This document shows, one piece after another, positions 1-8,226 of a stretch of DNA of 64,000 bases. The stretch spans positions 21,341 to 85,340 of the forward strand of contig JAFWLE010000009.1 of assembly GCA_017511205.1 (NCBI GenBank), read 5' to 3'. Both the position numbers and the translations under genes were made by a program. The notes beneath the pieces were generated by a model. It was not told where the DNA came from, did not search any database, and saw only the letters and a list, made by a program, of their open reading frames with translations. Source of the stretch: Candidatus Saccharimonadota bacterium. Its GTDB lineage: Bacteria; Patescibacteriota; Saccharimonadia; Saccharimonadales; Saccharimonadaceae. Within the stretch, counting starts at the first letter, position 1; each line of letters opens with the position of its first letter.

Positions 1-1421
1 CGGTTCTTTATCGTTGTCGCATAGCCCGCTACCCTTTCATCTTGAGCTATCTTTCTATTTGACAAAAACTGACTCAACGCCAAACTCGGTGTATAAACCT
101 TATCTTTCGCCAAATTCTTTTGCCGCGTCGCCATCTTCTGCGACTCTGCGAATGCTCGGCTGGAAGCCAGCGGACCACTTGCCAATTGATTCATCTTAGC
201 ATTAATAGCGCCAAGGAACGTTCCACTCATCTTCATCATGCTCCAAGCAAAGAATAGCGGAAATACCTGCACCGCTGCACCCAGTAGCACACCAAATCCA
301 TCACTTGCACTTAGCATAATCGCAAGACCAGCCAAGTTCGATGCTCCAAACAGCAGCGAGAACATCGGATAAAATATCAACATTTTAAGTAATAAATCTT
401 TCCACTTTTTGAACCACTGCTCAGTATTTGGCAAAATATTTGCAACCATAGCCAGTGGCGAAATCATAATTAGAAGCACTACCACCGCCTGACGCAAAGC
501 TATCGTTATAAGACCAGACGCCACTGATACAACTGCCCCCAACACCAACGGTATAAACATCCAAATTGAACCAGCCTCAAAAGCAATTACTGCTCCACCA
601 ATCGCCAATGCCGAACCTCCTGCCATTGTAGCATATATCTGTGAATAAATCGTTTCTCCATCACCTGGCAAATCACTTGTAGCTAGTGTCGACTCTTCTA
701 CCGCCTTGAAGGTATTCCGAAGACTATCACCCAAAATATTGGATGCATCCACGGCTATCGAACAAATCAAAAAGCTCAAATTTACTAACACCGCCGCTAT
801 AATCAACTTCGGTAAAGCCTTTTTCAGTCCATAATTTGTAATCCCCACACCCGTTATCTGTGAATAAATTACCACTAAAAGGAAAATGATGAAAATTATG
901 TTCGTTAACCCTCTAAAATACTTCCATATCTCGTAAATCGGTGAGCCATCCTCCGCTGGCACCGGGTTAATCACCAACATCCCCTCTATCATCTTATACA
1001 AAAAGTCCGTCGCCGATGACACCTTATCTGTGATCGCACAAATCACCCACTCCATCGAGCCCAAATTATTCCTACAATCATTCTCCGAAGTCGCTTTTTC
1101 ACCGTCCTGTTTCTTCTCAGTGGATTCTTCCTCAGTCGACTCCTCAGTCTCCTCTGTTTCATCATCTATATCATCTGTTATCTCAGTCTCGTCTGCCGAA
1201 GTCTCATCTGTAGTAGTTACATTTGTAGTAGTCTCATCCGTCGAAGTCTCATTTGACCCCGAGGTCTCCCTCATATCCGGGAAAATCTCTCCTGGATCTG
1301 GAATTGCCGAAACTGGTGAAGCATTTAAACCGCTCACCCCAGTTAAAAGACCTATGAGTACCAAAAAACCGGCAAAAAATGCCCTTAACCTTCCAAATTT
1401 TGAGGATTTTTTACCACTCAT
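1..1421 (-). CDS. VirB6/TrbL-like type IV secretion membrane protein (3' end outside window)
   Basis: The frame is open from an ATG at 1421 to the window edge (473 codons), so the C-terminus is missing. The N-terminus has a signal-like hydrophobic stretch (about residues 10-40), then a Thr/Glu/Asp-rich linker (about 50-110), then at least six hydrophobic segments from about residue 165. The block with IYSQITGVGITNYGLKKALP closely matches IFSQLTGVGVNNYGIKKMLP in the protein at 14244-17594, so the two are paralogues. In both, ILPNTEQWFKKW or ILPNTQKWAKKW follows a membrane segment. A VirB6/TrbL-like channel role in the inner membrane is inferred from this topology and from the divergent pilin genes next door. 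A TGCTATAAT box lies about 34 nt upstream and GGGAGG about 11 nt upstream of the start. Confidence 0.8.
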   Translation of the reverse strand, partial: MSGKKSSKFGRLRAFFAGFLVLIGLLTGVSGLNASPVSAIPDPGEIFPDMRETSGSNETSTDETTTNVTTTDETSADETEITDDIDDETEETEESTEEESTEKKQDGEKATSENDCRNNLGSMEWVICAITDKVSSATDFLYKMIEGMLVINPVPAEDGSPIYEIWKYFRGLTNIIFIIFLLVVIYSQITGVGITNYGLKKALPKLIIAAVLVNLSFLICSIAVDASNILGDSLRNTFKAVEESTLATSDLPGDGETIYSQIYATMAGGSALAIGGAVIAFEAGSIWMFIPLVLGAVVSVASGLITIALRQAVVVLLIMISPLAMVANILPNTEQWFKKWKDLLLKMLIFYPMFSLLFGASNLAGLAIMLSASDGFGVLLGAAVQVFPLFFAWSMMKMSGTFLGAINAKMNQLASGPLASSRAFAESQKMATRQKNLAKDKVYTPSLALSQFLSNRKIAQDERVAGYATTIKN

Positions 1422-1534
1422 AACAGATTACGCCTCCCATCTAGGCGCATTTTCGATTATAGCACACATAAGCTTTTTTGTCAAGAGGTAGAACACTAAA
1501 ACTAAACTTATGCTAATTTCCTCATTTTAAAAAC

Positions 1535-1562
1535 TGGACATTTTTTCTATTTATGCTAAGAT
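1535..1562 (+). promoter_or_regulatory. Promoter of pilin operon, leaderless type
   Basis: TGGACA (1535-1540) and an extended -10 TGCTAAGAT (1554-1562) are separated by 16 bases. The -10 hexamer TAAGAT ends at 1562 and exactly six bases (1563-1568) separate it from the ATG at 1569, so transcription should start at or within a base of the start codon. Confidence 0.6.
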
Positions 1563-1568
1563 AAAACT

Positions 1569-2333
1569 ATGTTAAGGAAAATTTCCCTCTTTTTACTTAC
1601 TCTCTGTATTTCGATTTTTGCTCTCATTGCTGTCACCGGAGAGCCAGTTTCTGCCAAAGCTTCCTTTGAAGGTCGGAGCGGTAGTGATTGTAATGGGTTC
1701 CTCGGTTTTACTACTTGGGATTGCGGTGTCAAGATTAGCGATCAAGAAAGCCTCAAAACCGGCATCTGGACCATTGCAGTCAATATTCTTACCGATATTA
1801 CCGTCGCCGCCGCTTATTTAGTCATCGGCTACGTCATTTATGGTGGTTACCTCTACATCTTTTCAGCTGGCGAAGCCTCCAAAGTCGCTACCGGCAAAAA
1901 AGCTTTATCTCAAGCCTTTATCGGCCTTGCTATAGTTATGTCCGCCAATCTCATCTTAAGCACCATTCGGTTCGCCTTGCTCGGCTCTAATGGCACCTTC
2001 TCGGCAGAATGCGTCCTCGCCGAAAACTGTATCGATCCTAACTCCATGGTTACCAACTCCATTCAATGGGCTATCGGTATCGCCGGGATCATCTCGGCCA
2101 TCTTTCTCGTTTATGGCGGCATTTCCTATATTAGTTCTAGCGGTGATTCTGCCAAACTCCAAAAGGCCAAGAGCATGATCGTCTATGCTCTCATTGGCTT
2201 AGTCATTGTCGGTCTCGCCGAAGTCATCACTGCCTTCGTCTCTAGCAAAATCCGAGAAGCCGACGAAAAAGCTAGCTTTATCAATCAAACAACTATCTCA
2301 AAGGAGGTTCATGGAATTAAACAAATTAACTAA
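1569..2333 (+). CDS. Type IV secretion pilin-like protein with two pilin units
   Basis: 254 aa. A signal-like segment (1-29, ending PVSAKA) is followed by two repeats of the pilin-like unit: about residues 65-135 (IGYVIYGGYLYIFSAGEASK) and about 163-225 (LVYGGISYISSSGDSAKLQK). Each unit is a hydrophobic helix, a short loop with GGxxYxxSxGD/E, basic residues, and a second hydrophobic helix. This is the pattern of the Patescibacteria T4SS pilin family (PF18895, by recognition, not by search). Its neighbours at 2311 and 2791 carry one unit each. The double form suggests internal duplication or a tandem-fused subunit. No ribosome binding site precedes the ATG; the -10 box is six bases upstream, suggesting leaderless translation. 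Confidence 0.8.
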   Translation: MLRKISLFLLTLCISIFALIAVTGEPVSAKASFEGRSGSDCNGFLGFTTWDCGVKISDQESLKTGIWTIAVNILTDITVAAAYLVIGYVIYGGYLYIFSAGEASKVATGKKALSQAFIGLAIVMSANLILSTIRFALLGSNGTFSAECVLAENCIDPNSMVTNSIQWAIGIAGIISAIFLVYGGISYISSSGDSAKLQKAKSMIVYALIGLVIVGLAEVITAFVSSKIREADEKASFINQTTISKEVHGIKQIN

Positions 2334-2703
2334 AATTATTCCGCTTTTTATCGCCAGCATCATAGGGCTTAGCCTAGGTTCTGTTGCCTCAACTTACGCC
2401 ATTTCTGATGTCTGTAGTACCAACGCTCCAGCAGAAGTCAAAGAAGCTGCCGGCTGCAATGGCAACTCCAACGCTTTGCCTGGTGTCATCACTGCCATTC
2501 TCAATTCCATCATCGCCGTTTCCGGCTTGGTTGCCGTAGTCTTTATCATTGTCGGTGGTGTCAACTATATGACCTCAAACGGCGACGCCGCCAAAATTGA
2601 AAAAGCCAAAAAAACCATCCTCTATGCTTGTATCGGCTTAGTCGTCTGTGTCCTGGCCTTCGCCGTCGTCAACTGGGCCATCGAAATCATCAACAAAAAT
2701 TAA
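2311..2703 (+). CDS. Type IV secretion pilin-like protein
   Basis: 130 aa from the ATG at 2311, chosen because AAAGGAGG sits just upstream (2300-2307). An upstream in-frame start would run through the preceding gene. It overlaps the end of the double pilin gene by 23 nt, so the two are translationally coupled. A signal peptide (about 1-30, ending STYA) is followed by one pilin unit: a hydrophobic helix, IVGGVNYMTSNGDAAKIEKA, and a second hydrophobic helix ending in AVVNWAIEII. Two Cys residues follow the signal peptide and two more lie in the last helix region. It is probably a T4SS pilus or channel subunit in the membrane. Confidence 0.82.
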   Translation: MELNKLTKIIPLFIASIIGLSLGSVASTYAISDVCSTNAPAEVKEAAGCNGNSNALPGVITAILNSIIAVSGLVAVVFIIVGGVNYMTSNGDAAKIEKAKKTILYACIGLVVCVLAFAVVNWAIEIINKN

Positions 2704-2761
2704 TCAATCACACGTCTAAAACTATTAAAACTCTTGCATTTTTATAAAAAAAGTTATAAAC

Positions 2762-2767
2762 TATAAT
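2762..2767 (+). promoter_or_regulatory. Possible -10 box before third pilin gene
   Basis: TATAAT at 2762-2767 precedes the ATG at 2791. TTGCAT at 2734-2739 is a possible -35, but the spacing (22) is too long, so only the -10 is suggested. AAAGGA at 2780-2785 is a ribosome binding site. Confidence 0.35.
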
Positions 2768-2790
2768 CAAATAACGATAAAGGATAAAAA

Positions 2791-3084
2791 ATGGACAATA
2801 TATTATTAGCTCTAGCCAAAAGCGAAATCGACCCAGTCGACGACGACCGTGATTTGAAAGCCAGTATCACTGGTATTCTCAATGGCATTATCGCCGTTCT
2901 TGGTCTTGTTTGTGTAGTCGTTATCATCATCGGTGGCGTTAGCTACATGACCTCCTCTGGTGATTCAACCAAAGTCAAAAAAGCCAAAGACACCATTCTA
3001 TACGGCCTCATCGGTCTTATCATTTGCGTCCTTGCCTTTGCAGTTGTTAACTTTGTCATCGCGAATATCATCGGCGATAACTAA
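2791..3084 (+). CDS. Type IV secretion pilin-like protein, short form
   Basis: 97 aa, one pilin unit: a charged N-terminus (KSEIDPVDDDRDLKAS), a hydrophobic helix, IIGGVSYMTSSGDSTKVKKA, and a second hydrophobic helix. It is close to the protein at 2311-2703 but lacks a cleavable signal peptide, so it may be inserted directly with its N-terminus cytoplasmic, or be processed differently. The 87-nt gap and a possible own -10 box suggest separate expression from the two genes upstream. A strong hairpin terminator follows at 3127. It is likely a second pilin of the same T4SS-like apparatus. Confidence 0.8.
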   Translation: MDNILLALAKSEIDPVDDDRDLKASITGILNGIIAVLGLVCVVVIIIGGVSYMTSSGDSTKVKKAKDTILYGLIGLIICVLAFAVVNFVIANIIGDN

Positions 3085-3126
3085 AAGCACATTACCCTGC
3101 AATAATTTTGCAGAACACTCGAAACA

Positions 3127-3160
3127 AAATTAAATCGGAGTCACTCCGATTTAATTTTTA
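3127..3160. terminator. Bidirectional hairpin terminator between pilin and hsp20 genes
   Basis: Perfect inverted arms 3127-3141 and 3143-3157 (AAATTAAATCGGAGT and its complement) are followed by T-rich sequence on the + strand and preceded by A-rich sequence, so it can serve both convergent genes. Confidence 0.8.
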
Positions 3161-3199
3161 TTAATCATGTAATTGGACTTCTCTAGAAGACCAAACCTG

Positions 3200-3718
3200 T
3201 TACTGTATTTCAATCTTTTTTGGTTGTTCAGTCTTTTCCTTGTCAAACATAATAGTCAGAACACCGTCTTTCAGCTCTGCCTTTACGCTATTTTCATCTT
3301 CCTTCACCTGCACCGGGAGAGCAATTGTTCTAGAAAACTCACCCCAATAGCACTCTTGAATGTGCCATCTAGTTGTCTGCTCGTCTTCACCACCAGACAA
3401 AACCCCCGAGATTGTCAAAATATTATCAGAAATACTAACATCGAGGTCAGACTTAGAAATTCCAGCGGTACGAGCCTTAACTACTAATTTGTCGGCGGTC
3501 TCATAGACATCTACTGCTAGCTGCCCAGGAAAATCGTCGGCGTTTTCCCACTCATCTTCATTCGTTTCACTGACTTCTTCCTGCGGCACCGGTTCCTCGG
3601 TTGCTACCGGTTGCTCTTCCGCAGGCTGAGCTGGCGTAGCCGCTTCCTCTTCTCCACCTAAGAAAGCCGCAGCGAGATCATCCTCCATCAGCAAATCGTC
3701 ACTGTTTGTACGAGCCAT
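3200..3718 (-). CDS. Hsp20/alpha-crystallin small heat-shock protein
   Basis: 172 aa from the ATG at 3718, chosen because GGAGG lies just upstream (3722-3726). The N-terminal about 75 residues are acidic and Pro/Glu-rich (low complexity). Residues about 85-172 form the alpha-crystallin domain: VDVYETADKLVVKARTAGI, then LDVSISDNILTISG, and a C-terminal VKAELKDGVLTIMF with an I-x-I-like tail (KKIEIQ). These proteins form ATP-independent holdase oligomers that keep unfolding proteins soluble. The acidic extension is longer than usual for the family. No CIRCE operator is visible upstream, unlike groES in this window. Confidence 0.92.
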   Translation of the reverse strand: MARTNSDDLLMEDDLAAAFLGGEEEAATPAQPAEEQPVATEEPVPQEEVSETNEDEWENADDFPGQLAVDVYETADKLVVKARTAGISKSDLDVSISDNILTISGVLSGGEDEQTTRWHIQECYWGEFSRTIALPVQVKEDENSVKAELKDGVLTIMFDKEKTEQPKKIEIQ

Positions 3719-3783
3719 ATTTCCTCCACTTATATTGTTATGCTTGTATTGTACAACACCCACATGATAAAATCAAGAGAATT

Positions 3784-4467
3784 ATGCTAAATATTGTAAA
3801 AATTACAACAATTCCCAACCCACTAGACCTCATCGCGCCCCACTCTTGTAGGGGTTGTGGGTGTTTGGGAAACGTTCTTTGCAATCGTTGTAAAAAAAAC
3901 CTGGTCAAACAGCATATGAATATCTGCCCGAATTGTAAAGCCAAAAATCCTACTGGTAATTGCCCGAATTGCCAGGATTTACCGCCTACTTACGTCGTCG
4001 ACCAACGTTCTGAATTAATCGGTAATCTCATCCATGATTTCAAATACCATTCCGTCCGCGCTCTCGCTTCCCCGCTAGCCGAGGTTCTCGACCAAACCTT
4101 GCCTGCCTTTGATGGCAAAGTCGCTATCGTTCCCCTTCCTACCACCAGCTCTCATATTCGCGCCCGTGGTTTCGATCACACCCTCCTCCTTGCAAGAAAA
4201 CTTTCTCGCCTCCGAAACTACCAGACCATCAAACTCCTTTCTCGTGTAAAAAACACCGTCCAAGTCGGCTCCGACCGAAGCACCAGACTTAGCCAAGCCT
4301 CCTCCGCTTACGAAATCAATCCCCGTCTAAAAATCGATGGAGCCACCACCTATCTCTTGCTTGATGACGTCTGGACCACCGGTGCATCTATCCGTGCCGC
4401 CATTCAGAAGCTAAAAGACGCCGGCATCAAAAAAATCGCCGTCGCCATCCTAGCTGTCAGTGTTTAA
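3784..4467 (+). CDS. comF: ComF-family phosphoribosyltransferase-like protein
   Basis: About 227 aa from the ATG at 3784. An in-frame start further upstream at 3706 is less likely because it would overlap the divergent hsp20 gene. The N-terminus carries a zinc-ribbon arrangement (CRGCGC, CNRC, CPNCKAKNPTGNCPNC). The C-terminal half is a type I phosphoribosyltransferase fold: PLPTTSSHIRARGFDH, then the PRPP-binding LLLDDVWTTGAS. ComF acts in the cytoplasm to help ssDNA pass inward during natural transformation in model bacteria. With T4SS pilins on both sides it fits a DNA-uptake context, but no comEC or helicase is present here. It converges with the pilin gene 4475-4924 with a gap of only 7 nt. 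Confidence 0.88.
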   Translation: MLNIVKITTIPNPLDLIAPHSCRGCGCLGNVLCNRCKKNLVKQHMNICPNCKAKNPTGNCPNCQDLPPTYVVDQRSELIGNLIHDFKYHSVRALASPLAEVLDQTLPAFDGKVAIVPLPTTSSHIRARGFDHTLLLARKLSRLRNYQTIKLLSRVKNTVQVGSDRSTRLSQASSAYEINPRLKIDGATTYLLLDDVWTTGASIRAAIQKLKDAGIKKIAVAILAVSV

Positions 4468-4474
4468 TAAGAAA

Positions 4475-4924
4475 TTACGCCTTAAGGTCAATAAATAGTG
4501 CACTATTTTCGCCACTGTTTTCGCTCGGCATCTCTATCTTTTGATTATCAGACGTTGGCAATGCTGACAACACAAATGTCACAATCGCATACGAAAACAC
4601 CGCAATCACCATGCCAATAATTGCATAAAGCACCGTATTTTTCGCGTCGGTTACCTTTTTCGCATCACCACCCGAAATCACATACTTAATACCACCAATA
4701 ATCAGCATAATTACCGCAATCACACCAACTATAAACAATACTGCATTCGTAATCTTTCGGAATGCTCCACTTTCGCCAAACAAATCCGACGGACAACCGT
4801 CACACCTAGCTGCTTCTGCTCCTTCACGTAGAGTCAAAGCCGAAGCTTCTGATGGCATAACTAGCCCCACCACCAAGAAAATTATTAAGAGTAATGGTAA
4901 AACAATTTTCAAAAACTTTTTCAT
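4475..4924 (-). CDS. Type IV secretion pilin-like protein
   Basis: 149 aa from the ATG at 4924 (MKKFLKIVLPLLLII); a further upstream in-frame ATG lies before the -10 box and is rejected. A signal-like N-terminus (1-25) is followed by a Cys-containing stretch (RCDGCPSDLFG), then the pilin unit with IIGGIKYVISGGDAKKVTDA between two hydrophobic helices, and a polar tail. It is the fourth pilin-like gene in the window and on the opposite strand from the others. TATAAT lies exactly six bases before the ATG and no ribosome binding site is seen, so its mRNA is predicted to be leaderless. Confidence 0.8.
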   Translation of the reverse strand: MKKFLKIVLPLLLIIFLVVGLVMPSEASALTLREGAEAARCDGCPSDLFGESGAFRKITNAVLFIVGVIAVIMLIIGGIKYVISGGDAKKVTDAKNTVLYAIIGMVIAVFSYAIVTFVLSALPTSDNQKIEMPSENSGENSALFIDLKA

Positions 4925-4930
4925 ATTTCC

Positions 4931-4936
4931 ATTATA
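4931..4936 (-). promoter_or_regulatory. -10 box six bases before pilin start (leaderless)
   Basis: On the minus strand TGTTATAAT is followed by six bases (GGAAAT) and then the ATG at 4924. Confidence 0.6.
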
Positions 4937-4979
4937 ACATATCATAAACAAAATTATTAGTTTTTTGTACCAACAAAAA

Positions 4980-4997
4980 TGGCGGAGGGTGGGAGAT
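4980..4997 (-). repeat. Duplicated 3' end of tRNA-Ser (possible attachment-site scar)
   Basis: 18 bases (TGGCGGAGGGTGGGAGAT on the + strand) are identical to 5156-5173, the 3' end of tRNA-Ser including its CCA. The copy is followed by ATCTCACCACCC (about 5002-5013), which makes a local hairpin with one bulge. The direct repeat brackets the palindromic element at 5028-5154. Confidence 0.6.
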
Positions 4998-5027
4998 ATA
5001 CAATCTCACCACCCTCAAAACACGCAT

Positions 5028-5154
5028 ATAATGCAAGACTGGAAACTTCGTTTCTAAGGTCTGCTCAAGACAATAAAAATACTAGAGCAAGCTCTAGATT
5101 TTTATCATCTTTCGCATCCCTGGAAAAGCTTCGCTTTTCCCAGTCTTGCATTAT
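5028..5154. repeat. 127-bp element with 15-bp perfect terminal inverted repeats
   Basis: ATAATGCAAGACTGG (5028-5042) is matched by its exact complement at 5140-5154. Inside are further short hairpins: CTAGAG/CTCTAG around 5082-5098 and GGAAAAGC/GCTTTTCC around 5122-5140. No open frame of note is inside. It sits directly against the 3' end of tRNA-Ser. It could be a small mobile palindrome or a processed structured RNA. Confidence 0.6.
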
Positions 5155-5155
5155 C

Positions 5156-5248
5156 TGGCGGAGGGTGGGAGATTCGAACTCCCGCTCCAGGTCGCCCCAG
5201 ACTAACGATTTAGCAAACCGTCCCCTTCAACCACTTGGGTAACCCTCC
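5156..5248 (-). tRNA. tRNA-Ser (anticodon GCT)
   Basis: On the minus strand GGAGGGT pairs with ACCCTCC, with discriminator G and an encoded CCA (5158-5156). The anticodon loop reads TTTGCTAAA (GCT, decoding AGC/AGU). The T arm contains GTTCGAATC, and there is a long class II variable arm between about 5205 and 5185, as in serine tRNAs. Its 3' 18 bases are repeated at 4980-4997. Confidence 0.95.
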
Positions 5249-5292
5249 GCAGTGTTTCTATTGTACCACACTTTCTTCTTTTTAGAAATGTG

Positions 5293-5301
5293 TGCTATAA
5301 T
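5293..5301 (+). promoter_or_regulatory. Extended -10 six bases before start (leaderless)
   Basis: TGCTATAAT (TATAAT at 5296-5301) is followed by six bases and the ATG at 5308. Confidence 0.65.
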
Positions 5302-5307
5302 TAGCTC

Positions 5308-5775
5308 ATGGTAAAATCATCTCAGCCAATCACTTGGCAAGCTGAAGAATACATCACTAGAGAGCACCACACCGGCTGGTACATCGGTCTAGCCGTCGTT
5401 ACTTTAGCTCTTTCCGCCCTCGCCGTTTGGCAAAAATGGTGGACTTTTCTTGCACTCGTCATTCTTAGCTGCGTTGCTATTCTCACTTCCAATCTTCGTC
5501 CACCGCGTAAAATCAAGTATCTGTTGGACGATAAAGGTCTCACCGAAGGTTCTAACCTCCACAAATTCGAAGATTTCAAGGCTTTTGGTATTCTAAAGGA
5601 AGGCAACAATTATTCCGCCGTTCTCATTCCTAAGAAGCGTTTCGGCCTCAGCGTCAAAGTTTATTTCCCTGAAGGCAGTGGCGAAGCCATTGTTGACGCT
5701 CTCGGAGGTCGTCTTCCTATGGAAGAAATCAAGCAAGATTTTCTCGACAAAATCGTAAATTTCTTGCGCATTTGA
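5308..5775 (+). CDS. Conserved small membrane protein of unknown function
   Basis: 155 aa. After a short polar N-terminus (ITWQAEEYITREHHTGWY) come two hydrophobic helices (about 26-42 and 47-63) separated by a KWW motif. A basic PPRKIKY linker leads to a C-terminal soluble part (about 70-155) rich in beta-strand pattern (YLLDDKGLTEGSNLHKFEDF). This resembles small bacterial proteins in which a membrane hairpin precedes a PH-like beta domain, but I cannot name a family with certainty. The ATG lies six bases after an extended -10 box and lacks a ribosome binding site. It is separated from the next gene by 50 nt and may be co-transcribed with it. Confidence 0.75.
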   Translation: MVKSSQPITWQAEEYITREHHTGWYIGLAVVTLALSALAVWQKWWTFLALVILSCVAILTSNLRPPRKIKYLLDDKGLTEGSNLHKFEDFKAFGILKEGNNYSAVLIPKKRFGLSVKVYFPEGSGEAIVDALGGRLPMEEIKQDFLDKIVNFLRI

Positions 5776-5825
5776 AAAAAGTGTGCTAATATTAACATAA
5801 GTATATTAATTAAAAGGTGGGCAAA

Positions 5826-6470
5826 ATGGACCAAAATCAAACTCAATCACAACCTAGTCCTGTAGCGGACAACGATTTACAAAAAGCAATCGACGATATT
5901 ACTAATACTACGAATGTAGACCCAGTTTTTTCTGACCCTGTCGCTGCCCCGTCTTCTGTCCCAGAAGGTGACACCGGCGAACTCGACGAAGCTGTTGGTC
6001 CATTCCCAGAACCAAAAGTATCTACCATTGAAAAAACCCCAGAGCCCATCGCTCCACTTGAGTCTATGAATATCCCAGAATTTAATATGCCTCCTGCGCC
6101 ATCTGTTCCGGAAGCGGCTCCTGCGCCTGTAGCTCCGGCTCCAGCCCCAGTGGCTCCAGCTCCTGCTCCTACACCCGAACCAGCCCCCGCTCCAGCTCCT
6201 GCTCCTGCACCCGAACCAGCTCCAGAACCAATTCCAGAATCACTCAACACCAGCGAAGTGAAAAAAGCTGCTCTGCGTGACCTCGTACCACTTCTTGATA
6301 GAATTAGTATGGACGAATCCGAAAAATTCAAAATCTATCGTGACATTTTCGACGATCTCAAAGACTACACTATCTTAGAACCAGCTTACCGCGCCGCTCG
6401 TGAAATCAGCGACGAAACCGAACGCGCCGAAGCCCTTCTCTACCTCGTCAAATCTATCGACAAAATGTAA
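5826..6470 (+). CDS. Pro/Ala-rich protein with conserved C-terminal helical domain
   Basis: 214 aa from the ATG at 5826, eight bases after AAAAGG. An in-frame GTG at 5817 overlaps that ribosome binding site and is less likely. Residues about 1-95 are polar and acidic, and about 95-140 are an alternating Pro-Ala repeat (PAPAPAPEP type). The last 65 residues form a charged helical domain (LRDLVPLLDRISMDESEKF through ALLYLVKSIDKM). No signal peptide or membrane segment is seen, so it is probably cytoplasmic. The repeat segment is a likely flexible linker. I do not recognise a function. Confidence 0.75.
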   Translation: MDQNQTQSQPSPVADNDLQKAIDDITNTTNVDPVFSDPVAAPSSVPEGDTGELDEAVGPFPEPKVSTIEKTPEPIAPLESMNIPEFNMPPAPSVPEAAPAPVAPAPAPVAPAPAPTPEPAPAPAPAPAPEPAPEPIPESLNTSEVKKAALRDLVPLLDRISMDESEKFKIYRDIFDDLKDYTILEPAYRAAREISDETERAEALLYLVKSIDKM

Positions 6471-6660
6471 TCCATTTTTACTTAGACATCCCTAAATTAT
6501 TCACGTTCATGCAATCTTCTTATTGCGCGTCTTCTTTTTACTAATCATACGAAAAGTATAGCCGTTTTTTAGATTTTCTCTCATAACGACATGGCGACTA
6601 CTTTTTTAAAACATGTCAAAAGCGCTTCGATAGTTACTTCAAACCAATATGATAAAATCA

Positions 6661-8226
6661 TTATTTCTTATTTTCTTCTGGATTTTCCCCTTTTTCCTTA
6701 AGCTTGGCAATAGCAAACCAAGCTAGATAAGAAGTAACCACAGCCGCACCAGCCGCCGCAGCACTAGCCGCAGCAACTCCAAGCGCATCAGGATTATCCC
6801 CATGATACAAATCTTCAGAAGTAACGACGCCTTGAGGAGCCTTATAACCTTCAATCAATTCAGAAGTAGAGTCAGAATTATCGGAAGATTCCAGTTCCGA
6901 AGCGTTCTTAGAAGAATTAGTACTAGACGCAGACTTAGAATTGTCCAAGCTACGCGTAGAACTCTGTTCAGACGAAATATCTGTAGAAGTATTGTCATTT
7001 CTATTTACAATTTGAGATGGAGGAATCACATAATTGTTTGAATTTGAATTACTATAGCCGTCCAAATCTATTATGCACCTGACAGGTATGCCGAAGGAAC
7101 GAGTATAGGAATACCCCGGCTCAAAAGTCATACCCGCAGTAATAACACCAAGTGAAGAATTTAAAGAATCGCCAGACGATGACCATAAAGATCCAAAATC
7201 ACTTTGAAGACCATGATAATCATTGTTCTCATAATAGCCTGAAAAAGGCAATGAAAGATTATATTGAATACTATCAATATCATCCATACTCAGAGAAGAA
7301 GCTCCATCACCCGAACAAGCTGGGTCATAGGCATCACAAAGATCCCAAAATTCAGCATCTGACGGCATCCGCCAACCGATAGGACAAATGTCCTCAACAG
7401 CATCTCCTTGACTAACACCAGGTGCATAGCAGAAAGAACCAGCCGAAGCTGCACAATAATTGTAAAAAATGCCATATTTATGACTGCCACTCCCAGTACC
7501 ATATGGAAAGACACTATCTTTTAGATCAGTTACTATATTAGCCGACACAAGAGTATCGTTCCACTCATCAACTGCAATTGGATCAACAGAAAAATGATTC
7601 GTGCTGCAACCATTCATCAGACAATCTATAGATGAATAAGAAGCATTAGTAAGACCCGCCAAATCATAAAGATCGGCTACTTCATTCTCATCTACCTCAG
7701 TCGGGTCAAACCGTAAATTGTCTAGCATCCAGACATTCCCATCAGCAAGTCTTGCCACTTTGTATTGCTGACCATCACGACTATCAATAACATCCATATT
7801 CTCACCACTATTTTGGAGCGTATCATCAATATCCGAAACATCATATTGCATAGAAACCGGGTCAGATTTTTTCACGCATCTAACTGAGTTACCGTCGCTG
7901 CGATCGCCGAAGTAGTCGTTGGCTGGATCGACATCACTATCATCCACGTAGAGGTACCTCATACTGCTATTATCGAGGCGAGTAGAAGACCAGAAGAGGC
8001 CGTAGTCGCCCTGAGCGCCCGCCGAGCCATCGAAGAAGTAGCCCGACAGAGGAGTAGAAAGAACAGCCATAAAGTCATTATAATCACTGTTGTATGCTGT
8101 ATAAAGAGCCTGATATTCGCCACTAGAGCCGCCCGTAGGCATTCTCCAGCCAGCTGGACAGATAATTAGTGTCTTTATATATGACTGATGTATTATTAGA
8201 ACCAGGTGTAGTAGCATTTGTCGCAC
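6661..8226 (-). pseudogene. C-terminal part of surface protein with FISUMP-type domains (frameshifted from 8123-9151)
   Basis: The frame up to 521 aa encodes ICPAGWRMPTGG near its start, then two copies of the Fibrobacter-succinogenes-major-paralogous (FISUMP) type domain. The second copy has NVWMLDNLRF, DICPIGWRMPSDAEF, LWSSS and VRCI. Then follows a Ser/Asn-rich stalk and a C-terminal Ala-rich membrane helix (about 480-505) with a charged tail (KEKGENPEENKK). The first about 22 residues after the apparent start are not domain-like, and the first FISUMP copy begins mid-frame. This indicates a reading-frame break at about 8160-8180 from the gene at 8123-9151. FISUMP domains occur in secreted, surface-exposed proteins; the C-terminal helix would anchor it. 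Confidence 0.7.

Noticed and set aside
1030..1491. Ser/Val-rich plus-strand open frame
   Set aside because: It is the antisense shadow of the Thr/Glu-rich linker of the VirB6-like gene on the minus strand, whose frame is open for 473 codons and matches a paralogue.
3719..3783. Search for a CIRCE operator before hsp20
   Set aside because: No TTAGCACTC-N9-GAGTGCTAA-like sequence in the gap.
5843..6331. Gly/Ala-rich open frame on the minus strand opposite the Pro/Ala-rich gene
   Set aside because: It is the complement of GCT/CCA-type repeats of the real gene at 5826-6470; no start signal of its own and no conserved domain.
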